Source: Epiperipatus broadwayi (lineage: Eukaryota; Onychophora; Udeonychophora; Euonychophora; Peripatidae). From it: a DNA stretch of 64,000 bases. Position 1 is the stretch's first letter; each line of letters opens with the position of its first letter. The stretch spans positions 310,001-374,000 of the forward strand of contig JAQFVV010000510.1 of assembly GCA_028023455.1 (NCBI GenBank), in the 5' to 3' direction. Below the pieces are notes generated by a model. The model had not been told where the DNA came from. It saw only the letters and a program-made list of their open reading frames with translations, and made no database searches. The position numbers were made by a program, and so were the translations under genes. Below, piece after piece: positions 1 to 11,710 of the stretch.

Positions 1-1680
1 TATATATTTTTTAATTAAAAAAAATCTAAATTTTAAAATTTCAGAAATTCTCAATATTCTTTTTTTTTTTTTTTAAATTAAATTAGTGTACTTTATTACT
101 TGTTGCTGTTTTCTCATTTATATATTCTTTTATCTTGGTCTGATACTGGTATGTAAAACTGAAGGATTAAAATAAAATTTTAATTCTACTTAAAATTTTC
201 TCTTTTGTACTGTTTTTTTTTTCTTTCTATTTGTCAAGAAATTTACTAATTGATGAATTAAAGCAAATTTTTATTTGAAATTGTTATAAACATATATGAA
301 ACGTTACATGTGAAGTCAGTAATATTATAAAATATGAATTTTTTTCTACAGTACAGTCTTTTTTCATACCTGCATTTCTATATGTAATATATAAGGGGTT
401 TGAACTCAGACTTTCTAACGACCCTTAACCATCCATGCTATTTCATATCGCTGATACATTTGATCACCCATATCGAAAAGATAAATAATGACCAATATAC
501 GTATTTCATGCTAAACCAACACTCGTCAGTTGGTCAAGATTATCATCTCCACACATATATACAATCAAAGCTCAACTTATAAATCAACAAGAATTTGTGA
601 TAAGCACATGGACAAAATAATCTACAAATTCGTAACAGCATTAATAAAAATATTTTCTTTTAGAAAAAAAAACAATAACTAATATATAATTTCAGGTATA
701 TATATTTTTTTTTATGGGAGACAATAATATATAGTAATAGATTGTACGACTACGATAATGTTACAAGAGTATTTTACAAAAGAATATGCATACTTGAAGA
801 ATAGCTGGCCAAATATAGGGGGGAGGGATCCTGTTTAGAAAAGATATTTACTAACAATGATTCCTTTAATGAAGAAAAAGACCATTAGGTGACAATTTCA
901 ATAAACAACACAAGAGTAAAAGTATTTCCAGTAAAATATATTAATTTTAGAAGCAGAAGTAATTAATGAAATAAGTTATAAAAAAAGAAACCATATTAAT
1001 ATTTATTGCAGAAGAAAAATTAAAATAATATGAGAAGGATTTAAAGGGGAGGTAATTAATAATTGATTATTATTGATAGTCAAAATGATATATTTCTATA
1101 ATGTGTTAATTATATAATTGATTAGGTTATATGCATATTTAATTCAATTGATGAAGTTTGTACAAAATGGAATTAGGCACCTATTTAATTAGAACATTTC
1201 AGTCTGCACAAAATATTGATAATTATGTATTTCATGAACATATTAATGTTATTATAAAATGAAAATAAATAACCATTATCTTGATTTTCCATATAAATAA
1301 ATAAATAGCTTTGAAAAAGATTATATAACAAAAATATATAATTTAATACAATAAGGCTTTCAGTAATATTTCATTGCGCTTCTCAGTGTAATAAACATAA
1401 TTTTTAAGAACATATACGGGGGGGGGGGGGTATATATAATGACATCTAGATATTGCTTCTGAATTACGACTTTTTTTTTCTTTATACTACATATGTAGAT
1501 GATATATATACACACTTGTATGTGTATAGATGGGTATTATAAATTTAAACAGTTCTCCTATAGTAATAAATAGAAAAAAAAAAGATTATAAATGCAAAAT
1601 AATATTTTTTAGTTGCTATATAATGTACAGTATATCAGTTTTATCAAACTTCAGATATCTTTTTTGTGTGTTTGTTTCTT
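1..1680. other. AT-rich non-coding stretch
   Basis: I see no gene, RNA gene or recognisable transposon here. Open frames are short and their composition looks random. There is a run of 13 G at 1418-1430 next to TA repeats, and several poly-T and poly-A tracts. Confidence 0.5.
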
Positions 1681-2500
1681 TTATATTTTAACACTCTAGA
1701 TACAAATTAAGCCAATCTTTTAACATCCAGTGGTCTAACAATAAATGTTCAACACTCTCCCTATCGTCTTCACATAAAATACATCTGCAAATAAAATCCT
1801 TATTCTATTTTGCTTTCCTTTTCCTCACATCTAAAGCTCCTTCCCTTGTACCAAATAACAATAAATTTTCTCTAATATTATATATTCTTTCATATTTTGA
1901 TATAATTCTGAATAATTCTTTTAAATTCATTTTTTTAATGTAATTTTTTTTAACCAAATTTATCTATCCTCTTTTCCTCACTTCTCATAATTACATAAAA
2001 TTGTAATACATTTATTATACACAGAAATAAACTGTATATTTATTAACTTTTGCATATTGTAAAATCTTCCTTGTTCAACGTATTTGCTGTCTTCTCCATA
2101 TAATTCAGTTATATCTTATTTTTACTAATTTAATATTTATGCTTCTTCAACTCTTCAAGATAAGTATTTTAATTTTATTCTCAATAAATTTTAATTTTCA
2201 TACTTTTTCCTACCTCTCCATATCTTTTGTACTATTTGCAAATAATATCTATATGCAAAAAAAAAAAAAAAAAAGCATTTTTCTGGTTTTAACTATGGAA
2301 ATTATCAAATATTTTTAATTTGCTTTTAGGTTTTCTCATTAAAAAAGTCCACCCACATTTTCCTTGAATAGTTTCATTTGCCGTCCACAATTCACCATCC
2401 AAAACGCAAAACTCACTATAGGCATTGCCACACACAGCAAGCTAGAGTAATCAATGGATGCCAGAAGGCTTATGCACAAAATCCCCTTCTAGTGCCTATT

Positions 2501-2561
2501 CATCCAATATTCCCATACTAGTTTCTGGCTTGTGGCCTTCATCAGTTAGGAGCCTTGGATC
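2501..2561 (-). ncRNA. hammerhead ribozyme motif, left arm of family A copy 1
   Basis: The minus strand has the core CTGATGA, a GGC/GCC stem II with loop CACAA, then GAAAC, loop TA, and GTA as the expected cleavage triplet. Stem I next to the core has two mismatches compared with the 4854-4912 copy, so cleavage is likely to be weak. Confidence 0.55.
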
Positions 2562-2595
2562 TAAGAGCACTGCACCTAGATCTTAGTGCTTTCAG

Positions 2596-2654
2596 ATCCA
2601 AGGCTCCTCACTGACAAAGGCCACAAGCCAGAAACTAGTCTGGGGATATTGGAT
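2596..2654 (+). ncRNA. hammerhead ribozyme motif, right arm of family A copy 1 (core damaged)
   Basis: Stem I pairs well: ATCCAA at 2596-2601 pairs with TTGGAT at 2649-2654, and TCCTCA at 2605-2610 pairs with TGGGGA at 2641-2646. GAAAC, TA and GTC are intact at 2631-2640. The core reads CTGACAA instead of CTGANGA, so the invariant G8 is an A. This looks like CpG deamination of CTGACGA, and the copy is probably inactive. Confidence 0.6.
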
Positions 2655-3108
2655 GAGTAAGCACTAGATGGGGATTTTATACAGAAGCCTTCTAGCATCC
2701 ATTGATTACTCTAGCTTGCTATGTGTGGCTATACGTATAATAAGTTTTGCCTGTTTTAAAACAGTTATACTCAAGCATAAGAAGTGGTGGTCATGTGATG
2801 TTTATTGGATTAATTCACCATCCAATGAAGTCTAGCTAAAAACAGGTTTCTGATCAATACAAGTTACTCCTTTTAAAATTATTCTACATACCTCATAAAT
2901 ATGAAAAACATGACATTTTTAATCAATCTCATTCCCAATTATCTGTATAATTCCTTTTTCCATTTGACAAAGTGCCTAAATATCTTCTATATTCTCCATT
3001 TCTTCATGACAAATATTTTCTATTTTCCATTCTTTAATTTTACTTTTTATTAGAAGTATATACTCTTATTCTTCTCCTTTACTTTCTTTGCATTTCTTCA
3101 TGAATTCA

Positions 3109-3331
3109 TATATATTGCTTATAATAACTCCTCTCATATACACTTTAATGCAAAAAAACAATTTAATAAAACTTCTTTATTTTCCTGACAGTTTCAACTG
3201 TCCAGCAGTCTTCATCAGAGCATTCTCAATTTCCTTTACCTTTTAAACTGTTGGGGGAAATAAAGAAGTTTTATTTTAAAAAATGTTTACATTAAAGTGT
3301 ATATGAGAGGAATTATTATAAGCAATATATA
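3109..3331. repeat. palindromic element inside LINE relic
   Basis: Inverted arms of about 75 bp (left from TATATTGCTTATAATAACTC, mirrored at 3256-3331) flank a centre at about 3190-3240. The minus strand of the centre reads CTGATGAAGACTG, a CAGT mirror, then GAAACTGTCAGG, the same CTGATGA...GAAAC plan as family A. The flanks share an approximate repeat starting TTTACTTT (about 3078 and 3334), which may be a target duplication including a short left tail. I would not call its centre a working hammerhead, because only one nucleotide would close stem III. Confidence 0.6.
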
Positions 3332-4589
3332 ATTTTACTTTTCTCATTAAATATTAATATAACTTTCTTCTTGAATTTAATTTTTATGATTCTTTCTATC
3401 TCTCAATATTTTTTTCTAATAAGAGCTTTATATCTTTTATATTTTTGCAAATAATACCATATCATTACAAAAAAAAGTCATCATATTAGGCAATCTGTCA
3501 ATTCTGATTAGAGAGACTCTCATCCCCTTCCTTAATGTTTCTATCCTAATTTCCAATTCTTTTAGAAACGAAATAAGCAAGATATTGAATATCTGTTTAA
3601 TCCCATTTAACATGTAACTTACACTGATTCTATATCCCCAGTCGATATTTATCCTTAAAAGATAATTATTCTTAATAACCACATGCTATTCTTACACTTT
3701 TAATAAATCAAATCTATTTCTATTTAGCCTATCAAGTCTTTTCTATATCTAAAAAATGTAATAAAGATTTATTTACCTTGTAAGACATTTTAGTCAACTG
3801 CATGACAATAAATGAACTATCCCTTATCCATGTCCCTGAAAAAAATCTATTTTGAATGTTTACCGAGATTTTACTCTCTTTCATCCAAAGTCTTAAATTT
3901 TTTCCACTAATATGTATATAAATATTTTATCAACTATAAAATTACTATCCAATGGTCTATAGCTAGTTCATAGCCTAAAATCTTTATATAATAATCTCAT
4001 TCTTATATCTTTCCATTTCATCTAGAATCCTATTATCATGTATAATTTTATTAAAACTTTTTTAAAAGCAACCCTTTCATGTCTTAATTTCAGCTGACAT
4101 GTATTTATTCCTCTAGGTTTTCCCATTTTATCAATCTATTAGTCAATTTAACATTCATCACTCCATCCATCTTTCCATAAAATAAGCTTTAATAAATCAC
4201 ATTCACTTATTAATTATCTTACATTCAAATATTTTAATACAAATTCACTGAAAACTTTTTAGGCCTATTCAGTAGTGATATAAACAATTCTTCCAAGTCA
4301 TTGTCCTTAGATAGCATAAATATAAAGTCTTTGGATACAAGTAATATTCAATCTTTATTCTAATAAAGTTTTTAGTCTAGAAAAAAACTGTTTCATAATC
4401 TAATTATGGAAATCTGCAGACATTAATTATTTAATCATCTTTTACTGAATACAAATATTAATGTATAACATTTGGTCTTTCATAATATATGAAATATACC
4501 ATTATAACACAAGAATCATTTTTGTGAAGAATTTAATAATCCAACTTGTTTATTTTATAGCAACTAACACAATATACCAAACTTTCTAT

Positions 4590-4721
4590 TAGGAGCAGTA
4601 ACCCATCAAACTTAATTTTACTCTTGAGTAACTTATTGTAAATTTGAGTAATGGGTGCTACATAGTAATGCCACATCCAAAATTAATTCTGGCTGGAGTA
4701 AATAGATAATTACTGCTCCTT
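4590..4721. mobile_element. short MITE with AGGAGCAGTAA termini
   Basis: A stretch of about 130 bp is bounded by the inverted termini AGGAGCAGTAA (4591-4601) and TTACTGCTCCT (4710-4720). A second inverted pair, ACCCAT and ATGGGT, lies inside. There is no coding capacity. The target duplication is not clear; TAT or TA are possible. Confidence 0.55.
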
Positions 4722-4747
4722 ATGCAATCATCAAAATATTACTTATA

Positions 4748-5132
4748 TTAAAATGGGAAAAATTCTCCGGACAGTAGTGCCACTCAGTGTAAGTCAGAGT
4801 AATCAATGGATGCCAGAAGGTTTGTGCATAAAATCCCTATCTAGAGCCTACTCATCCAATATCCCCAGACTAGTTTCTGGCTTGTGGCCTTCATCAGTAA
4901 GGAGTCTTGAATCTGAAAGCACTGCACCTAGATCTTAGGATCTAATGCACTCTTCCATCAGCCACCTTTTATCTCTGCTTAACTACAAAACTATGAGAAT
5001 AAATTTGAAAACAATATTTTTAATCTACTCTGGCTTACACTGAGTGGCACTACTGTATGGAGAGTTTTGCCTGTTTAAATAACAGTTATGAGCAAGCATA
5101 AGAAATGGTAATCATGTGATGTTTAGTGGTTT
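4748..5132 (+). mobile_element. foldback element with hammerhead motif (family A, copy 2)
   Basis: The left arm begins AAAATGGGAAAAATTCTCC and the right arm ends with GGAGAGTTTTGCC. A one-sided tail follows, running through TAACAGTTATGAGCAAGC to CATGTGATGTTTAGTGG. The flanks carry the 13-bp direct repeat AATATT(A/G)CTTATA at 4735-4747 and 5133-5145. The left arm is complete and holds the best hammerhead motif in the window on the minus strand. The right arm is shortened, so the central hairpin is asymmetric. Confidence 0.8.
4854..4912 (-). ncRNA. hammerhead ribozyme motif, intact core (type I, minimal stem III)
   Basis: Read on the minus strand, the distal stem I strand is ATTCAA (4912-4907), then internal loop GAC and the proximal strand TCCTTA (4903-4898). 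The core is CTGATGA (4897-4891). Stem II is GGC/GCC closing loop CACAA with an A-A mismatch at its base. GAAAC (4877-4873), loop TA and GTC (4870-4868) follow, then TGGGGA (4867-4862), TA and TTGGAT (4859-4854). Both stem I segments can pair fully, counting G-U pairs. A15.1-U16.1 and C17 are present, so all core positions known to be required are kept. Predicted cleavage is between 4868 and 4867. Activity is untested. Confidence 0.75.
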
Positions 5133-5370
5133 AATATTGCTTATACGAAATAAGTTCAAGTGTTCTTGTATATTATATAAAAAATTTCCAATTATATTCA
5201 AAAATCAATTATTATAATACAGCTTTAATACACTACATAAAAAATAAGTAGACATTACAAAGATATGAACTTATGAAATGATCTGGAAGTAGTCAAAATG
5301 AAATTAGAACTTATCAAATAAAAAGAATATTACCCAAAATGCAATGAATATAAAACAAAAGGAAGTATAT

Positions 5371-5730
5371 TTATATCCCTAGACCAGGATCTGATTTCCC
5401 CTTTATTAATGAGGCTTGAGATTCAAAATTGGAAATCCACCAATTATCTTTAACTCCACTTTATTGTCAAAGTAAAAATCTAAAATTCAAATCAGCCTAA
5501 TGTTTTGAACTCAATTCAATATGCTGTGATTTCAGATTTTTAGCTTGACAGGTTAAGTTGAGGTAAAGATAGTAGGTGCATAACTATGTTATTTCCAACT
5601 TTGAATCTTAAACATTAAGTCAAAAACAAATCTGGTGGAGATTTTAATGCATCTAGTAATCACTGATTACTCAGCCTTGCAATAGATGGTACTAAAAAAG
5701 AGTTGTTCTTGTTACACTGCATGAGCTGAG
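5371..5730. repeat. diverged foldback relative of family A
   Basis: The two sides mirror each other loosely. ATTCAAAATTGGAAAT near 5430 is matched in reverse by ATTTCCAACTTTGAATC near 5590. The right part runs through CATCTAGTAATCACTGATTAC to AGATGGTACT, which resembles the right arm of family A and of the 41100 copy. Hammerhead core positions are no longer intact. Confidence 0.5.
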
Positions 5731-5840
5731 AATTTTTTATTCCTATAAATATAATGATTACATACATATTAGATAATAAACAATAAGTATACGTAGCAAA
5801 TTGGTTATCATATGTAAGTCACAAGACCATAGTCAATGCT

Positions 5841-5926
5841 TAAAATAAACCAATAGAATATTAGCAATTTATTATCTAGTTGTTGCCTTGACAACAGACT
5901 GCTGTCATTCTATTGGTTTGTTTTAT
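5841..5926. repeat. 86-bp hairpin element
   Basis: The ends TAAAATAAACCAATAGAAT and ATTCTATTGGTTTGTTTTA are inverted repeats of about 19 bp. They flank a second small hairpin, GTTG...CAAC, near 5880-5895. It is probably a tiny MITE. Confidence 0.5.
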
Positions 5927-5929
5927 GTA

Positions 5930-7060
5930 TTGTCTGGATTGAAATGATTTACATTTTAGATAGTAGGTATATTTTAATATAGAAAGATTTTACATTTGGA
6001 AGAAACTCAAAAACTTGATTTGTGAAAGGTTTAAGATAAAGAAAATCACCAAAAGTCTACAACGATTTGAGTAATGAGTTCAATTATCTGGAATATGATT
6101 TTCTTTAAAAAGTTGAAACATTTCACAAAAAAAATAAAGCTATGGTTAAATGGCCAAAAAGATTGAATTTCAAAAATTGAATATGCTAAATTAAACGTAT
6201 ATACAAACTAATTTTTAATATCATTATCTTTGTGATACAGCTAGGAATTCTAAGAATAGAAGTTTTCACAATGGATTCAACTCAAACAATTTACTTTCAC
6301 TCAACGATCTGCCCTTCCAAAAAAAAACCCAAGTCACTCTGATACTTTCTTTTGAAGATGAATTTTAGTAAAAGGAGTTAGTTAATCATGTTAATTCTTT
6401 ATTTACTGATACAGTCCTGGATTAACCTTTCTATAGTCATCTTTATTATTGCCAATATCTACTGCTTTGGCATTATTAAATATTTTTACTGTGTAAATGA
6501 GTAATTCTCCAAGTTTACTATTTAGACATAGTGATTTAGGCTATTAATTAAAGCATCTTTCCTAAATTTGGTGATAGGTGAGGATGTTTAATTAATAGAT
6601 CTGTTCAATGTACAATCACGGAATGAAATTACTGTCCCAAATCCAATTTCAAAGTGATTAATCATGCTACTTCATGCAAGATCTTAATTAAGAACTTCCA
6701 GTTTTCTAAACTTTAAATTACTTTCTCAACATTGAGGACTTTGCATTATTATATATTGCTAAATACTTGAAGCAGATGTGACATGTGTTAATAGGAGCAC
6801 ACACTTCCCATTCCTAAAATTAGTGTAGAAAAATTAACTATGGCATGATATATTTATGATAATTGTTGCCTGTAGTAATTCAAAATTATTATGATATTTT
6901 AAAAAAAAATGCAAAGAGCAAAAAGAAGAGGCAAAAAAAGATTGTCAGATGTGATCTAATTTTTTTGATCATATAATGTCTTATGAAAGTAAACAGATGT
7001 TCTTAATTATTACTGAAGTTATCCCATTATCTGCCGCACATGTAATTAGAAGTCTCAGTT
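5930..7060. other. AT-rich non-coding stretch
   Basis: I recognise no gene or element family here. Open frames are short and unremarkable. Confidence 0.4.
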
Positions 7061-7068
7061 TTGCTCTC

Positions 7069-7815
7069 AATATATATAAACAAAGAGAGTAAATCACCAA
7101 ATGTTGAACACAGGATTAAGAATAAAATGAATCCACCTATTTTTATAGGTCTGATGTTTACAAGCATACCTTTTTCAACATTGTTGGTAATTCAGAGTGA
7201 AATTTATCAGATGGATGGAATGTGGCATTTAAGGGTTATTAAAACTCATAATCAATTACGTGAGACTGAAGACAGAATTTCATTTTTAATACGTTGATTG
7301 TAATAATTAAATAAGACTTAATGTGTAAACTTTAAATTAAATATAGCTCAATATATATGCAAACAAAGGAAATAAATCACTTCCATCCCCAACTATGAAT
7401 TAAAAGCACTCTAAATGCTGAACAAAGGATCATTTTCTTAAACCTTTGTTCACCTTTTATAGTGCTTTTTATTAATAACCTGGGGGAGAGGAGTATTTAC
7501 TCTCTTTGTTACCACATGCATTGAGCTATGTTTAATTTAAAGTTTAAATATCAACTCTTATTTAATTATAACAATAAAGGTGTTGAAAGTGAGCTTCTTC
7601 TTCAACCTTGTATAATTGATTAGTAGTTTAATAACTCTTAAAGTGCTATAATCTATCTGGCTAATATATCAATTTAACAATGTTGACAAAGTTACCTTGT
7701 AAGCATCAAACCTATAAGAATAGGTGGATTCATTTTATTCTTAATCCTTTGTTCAACATTTAGAGTGCTTTTAAATCATAGCTTGGTGGATGATTTACTC
7801 CCTTTGTTTACAAAA
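7069..7815. repeat. nested palindrome of about 750 bp
   Basis: The outer arms (7069-7300 and 7560-7815) are inverted copies. For example GGATTAAGAATAAAATGAAT at about 7112 is mirrored near 7727-7746. Between them lies an inner palindrome (about 7325-7550) whose ends read AAACTTTAAATTAAATATAG and its mirror. Both palindromes use the motif AACAAAG...GTAAATCA...GCACTCTAAATG, so they belong to one family, one copy inside the other. No coding capacity is seen. Confidence 0.7.
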
Positions 7816-7854
7816 CGACAACTATGTTTAATTTAAAGTTTATATATACCTACC

Positions 7855-8140
7855 TATTCATGAAATAAATAAGTCAAAATACATTACTAGGATAATTCAC
7901 AAAGTTAGATTTCCAACGAATCATTTGGAATAAACAAGTAACCATATTACTAGGAATATTCACAAAGATTTTCTAAGAGTCATTTAAAAAATAATCCATC
8001 TTTATTGCTATATCAATGTTAATCTATATTGTCAGATAAAAGATCACTCTTATATGGCTTCTGGTTTGTTATATAGTAATAAATCAAACATTGATACTCA
8101 ACAAGGCTTAATTTTTTTATTACTGATAAATTTTATTTTT
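7855..8140 (+). repeat. dispersed repeat, left copy
   Basis: This stretch matches 11480-11700 in the same orientation. Shared parts are TTGTCAGATAAAAGAT, the segment around GGTTTGTTATATAGTAATAAAT and the ending ATTACTGATAA/ATTAGTAGCA. The two copies bracket the antisense RTE copy. The left copy also contains an internal near-duplication around 7885 and 7945 (TTACTAGGA...TTCACAAAG). Confidence 0.5.
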
Positions 8141-8221
8141 TATATTGTTAGCTTATAGATTTACATATTAATTTAGATGAAATTTTAGTGATTTTTAATG
8201 AGCACATAAATAATCTTACTG

Positions 8222-11200
8222 CTTTCAATCCATCTTCTCTGATCTCTAGTCTCTCTTCTCCATATCACCCCAGAACACTTCCTTATTTTACAATCACTTG
8301 GAATCCAGTGTAAGATTTCCACTATTCATCTATTATCATCTCTTGTAACTCTTAATTCTGTCAATGATTCCAGTAACATCTGTTTGTTCTCTCATCCATG
8401 TATTTTGTTGTCGATCTCTTCTTGTTATTCCTAACATTACATCTTTCCATACTTCATTGAGTGGTCTGAAGTCTCTGTATTGCTTTTCTGTTAAGTGTCC
8501 AAGTCGCAAAAAGTACTATGCATTTATTAAAAATCTTCCTTTTCAAACACATAGGCATATTTTCTTTTAATATTAAGTTATTTCTATCAAAAGCACTCCA
8601 AGTTTAATTCTATGATTAATTTCATCCACTGTTTCCATCTGTAATAATCATCTGATCAAGGTATTTGTAGTTTTTAACTTCTTCTAACTCATCATTATCA
8701 TTCTTTTTCTTTGGAAAAAATCCATTGAATATTATTTTAGTCTTTTTAACATTTATCTTTAATCCTATTTTCTTTCATCTGATAACTTTTGCATACCCTG
8801 GAGCTCTAAAGCATTATTTGCAAAAGCAACTACATCATCTGTAAAATTTAGATGTTTTAATTAATCTCTATTTACTTTTACTTCTTTAGCTTCCCATTTT
8901 AATCCACAAAATACATATCACAAAACTATTGTAAAATTTTTTGAAGATATGGAATCACCCTGTTATACTTTTTTATCAATGTTAATCTTTTTAGTATCAT
9001 TATGTAATCTAATTGTTGCTATTGCAATTTTATAAATATTCTTTAAAATATGACAATATTGTGTATCTATACTTAGATGATCTAATACCTTAATCACTGA
9101 AAAAAATGCTTATAAAATCAAATGCCTTTTCATAATATACAAATCCAAAACATAATGGCAACTCATATTTATTAGTTCTTTCTATAACTTCTCTCAATAT
9201 TTGGCTATGGACCATTGTACTAAAACCATTTTTAAATCCAGCTTGTTCTTTTGGTTGGGCAAAATTCAAAGTTCACTGTAGATGATTTATGATTATTTTG
9301 GTAAAAATGATAAAAAATCTGATAGATCTCTAATTTCTAATATCTTCTTTATCACTTTTTAAAATAATAATACAGCATTTTTCCAATCATCCGATACATC
9401 TTTATTATTTAGATATTTGATATATAACTTTGACAAAAAAATTCTATTTCTTCACCTGTTTCTTTTAAGAGATTGATTATAATTTCATCATTACCTGGAA
9501 CTTTTCCTCTCTTCATAAATTTATTTGCATGTGTCACTTCTTCATTTAAAATTCTGGACAATACAGGAGATGCAGTAGTTGTAGAAGGTATTTTTATTAA
9601 ACAAAGCAAAACTCTCCATATAGTAGTGCCATCTTGTGCTAACAAGAGCAATCAATGGCTGTTAGCACAAGATGGTACTACTATATGGAGTTTTGCTTTG
9701 TTTTGAATTGTTTAATAACAATTGTGCTAGTATGAGATAGTGATCATGTGATGTTTTAAGGTATTTTTCTTTGTTCATTTTGATAAAACTCTTCTACACA
9801 TTTCATTTCTCTTTTTAGTAATAGTTCCATCCTTTTTTCTTATTGCAGAAATGTTTTCTGCAATTACCAAGATGTTGTTTTACACTCTTGAAACTTTTAT
9901 TATCTTCTACAGCTTTCCTTGATAGTTCACAATTATCCTTTTTTTATCACTATCAACTTCACACCATTTTACAGTATTTGAGATATTCAATCCTTTTAAA
10001 TGCATTATTTCTATATATTTTCATATTCCTTCTTTTCAAAATAAATTATTTTCTCAATAAAATTTTACTGGTCAATTGCTGCTTTTTTGTATCATCTATC
10101 TTTGTGCAGGTTTTAAAAGTGTGTCACTTATCTTCCTATTGATTTTGTTCAAATCTAAATCATGTTCAAAATCTGTTACTTGAAAACAATTTGCAAGTTC
10201 CAATTTAAATTCATTAAAATGTTTCTGAAGATTAGGAATATCAACTGTGAATATTATTTTTCTTAATAACTTTTGTCTCTAGTTTTGCATTAATATGTAT
10301 CTTATATCTCCCTAATTGATGATCTCTTCTGTGTTGAATTTATTAATAACATTACAATCTTGAAATGCATATTTTCTGTTAATCAAAATATAATCCAATT
10401 CTACTGTACCTTCATTTGGATACTTTCATGTCCATTTAACATTTTTCTTGGAAAAAAAAAGCATTCATAATATAAAGTTGTTTTTTTCTGCAAACTTCAC
10501 AGGTCGATATCCTCTCTCATTTCTTTATCATAACTACATTTAACTATAATATTTTTATCTTTCATTTATTTATCAATCATAATATTAAAGTCTCCCATGT
10601 CAATTTTAAAATGTTTGGTCTGTTTAAAAGTCTTTTGTACATCCATATAAAAATCCTCTACTTCTTCATGACAATAAGATACTGTTGGGGCATAAACCTG
10701 AATTATCTGCATTTGGTATCTGTTATTAAGTTGAATAACTAATCTTGCCACTCTGTCCAATACATCATCAATCTACACAATATTGTTCTTTCACTTTCTA
10801 TTTATAATAAATCCTATTCCACTTGTGCTTTCAATATATGCCTTGTAGTACAATACATGTTCACTTTTTAAATCAACTGTCCTCTTCACCTCTTGTGCAA
10901 TAATGTCCCATTTAATATTAGACAGTTCTTTCAATCTACCTTTACTTAAAAGTGATCTGCAGTTATAAGTACCTAAATAAAAGATTGTCATCAAATGACA
11001 GACTGGGTCTGCAATCAGGGTATTCTTAGCAAGCTCTGCCTTTAGCTAACCAAGAACTGTCATGCCTGGTAACATTACAGCTTCGTGAGAATAAGGGCCA
11101 TGATTTATTTGTGTGTCATGATTGTAAATATCTATCAGATAAAATAAAAATTCATTCTGCCTTCAAAAAACTCAACTGATATATTAATTAAAAGCTATCA

Positions 11201-11455
11201 GGCAAATGAGAAAAAAGACCATGGTGTTCTGGTCTTAAATTCAGAGGTAAAAAGCTAATTAGTTCACCAAGATGGATAATGAATGGTGGTGATCAGCCAT
11301 CCACATTCATATACTATATGATAATCACATAGTAATAACAGCTGCAATAATGAACATTTAGAGTGGACATTAGGAATTTGCCCTGCTCAGTTCCTTTAAG
11401 ACCTCAAAAAAAAAATCAAAGGGTTTCATTTCTGTTAACAGCAAATCAAACCTAT
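8222..11455 (-). mobile_element. RTE-type LINE copy, antisense, decayed
   Basis: The minus strand matches the RTE element at 45560-48860 along nearly its whole length. The match runs from the 5' non-coding part (mirror of the segment with GAACCGAGCAGGGC, near 11380-11395) through the endonuclease start (FYLGTYNCRSL, 10950-10990) and the RT region (SRILNEEVTHANKFMKRG, near 9500) to near the 3' end at 8225. The last 50 bases or so are missing or diverged. Many stops and shifts are present. A family A foldback element (9596-9757) is inserted in it. Confidence 0.8.
9596..9757 (+). mobile_element. short foldback element (family A, copy 3, arms only)
   Basis: The outer arms, with GCAAAACTCTCCATATAGTA on the left and the mirror TACTATATGGAGTTTTGC on the right, surround a very short centre. 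A tail ending GATCATGTGATGTTTT follows. The flanks are the 11-bp repeat AAGGTATTTTT (9585-9595, 9758-9768). Removing the element restores a continuous RTE sequence, which confirms the insertion and its boundaries. The hammerhead part of the arms is absent. Confidence 0.85.
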
Positions 11456-11479
11456 TTGCAGAACAACCAAGTCTGAATA

Positions 11480-11700
11480 TTCTAATGGGATAATTAACAA
11501 ACTAGATTCCCCAAAAATCATTTGAATGTAGTTGTAAATAATGCCCACCTTTTGTTATATTAATGCCAATTTATTTTGTCAGATAAAAGATGATCACTTT
11601 TATCTAAGCTTTGGATTGTTATATACTAATAAATTTAGCAGTAATACTCAAAAAAACTGAAGCTTTTTATTAGTAGCATTTTTTTTTTTTATATTAAGCT
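11480..11700 (+). repeat. dispersed repeat, right copy
   Basis: This is the partner of 7855-8140, in direct orientation on the other side of the antisense RTE copy. A family A element is inserted at its right edge. Confidence 0.5.
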
Positions 11701-11710
11701 CGGTTAATAT

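Larger units (their letters stand above)
2402..2811 (+). mobile_element. foldback element with hammerhead motifs (family A, copy 1)
   Basis: Two inverted arms of about 175 bp meet near 2580 and are followed on the right by a one-sided tail that ends with CATGTGATGTTTATTGG. The element is flanked by a 13-bp direct repeat, AATTCACCATCCA, at 2389-2401 and 2812-2824, which I read as the target-site duplication. Each arm holds one hammerhead-like motif, in opposite orientations. It sits inside an antisense LINE relic. There is no coding capacity, so any mobility must be supplied in trans. Confidence 0.8.
1685..4580 (-). pseudogene. decayed non-LTR retrotransposon (LINE), antisense
   Basis: Read on the minus strand this stretch keeps pieces of a LINE reverse transcriptase in the right order, broken by many stops and shifts. 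Around 3440-3690 there is a piece ending in DMVLFAK, which matches the FADD-x-VLFA catalytic block with the first Asp lost. At 1700-1800 there is a C-terminal segment with CRCILCEDD followed by VEHLLL, like the cysteine/histidine motif found after the RT domain in many LINEs. Further 5' pieces at about 3700-4500 are weaker. A hammerhead foldback element (2402-2811) and another palindrome (3109-3331) are inserted in it, so it is older than both. The clade (CR1/Jockey-like) is a guess. Confidence 0.6.

Noticed and set aside
400-582. Small ORF of 60 codons
   Set aside because: Composition is random-like, no splice or promoter context, no family resemblance. The same applies to most isolated 60-80 codon ORFs in the window.
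2389-2824. Helitron interpretation of family A (3' hairpin and fixed end)
   Set aside because: Helitrons do not make target-site duplications and end in CTRR; these copies have 11-13 bp duplications and a different end.
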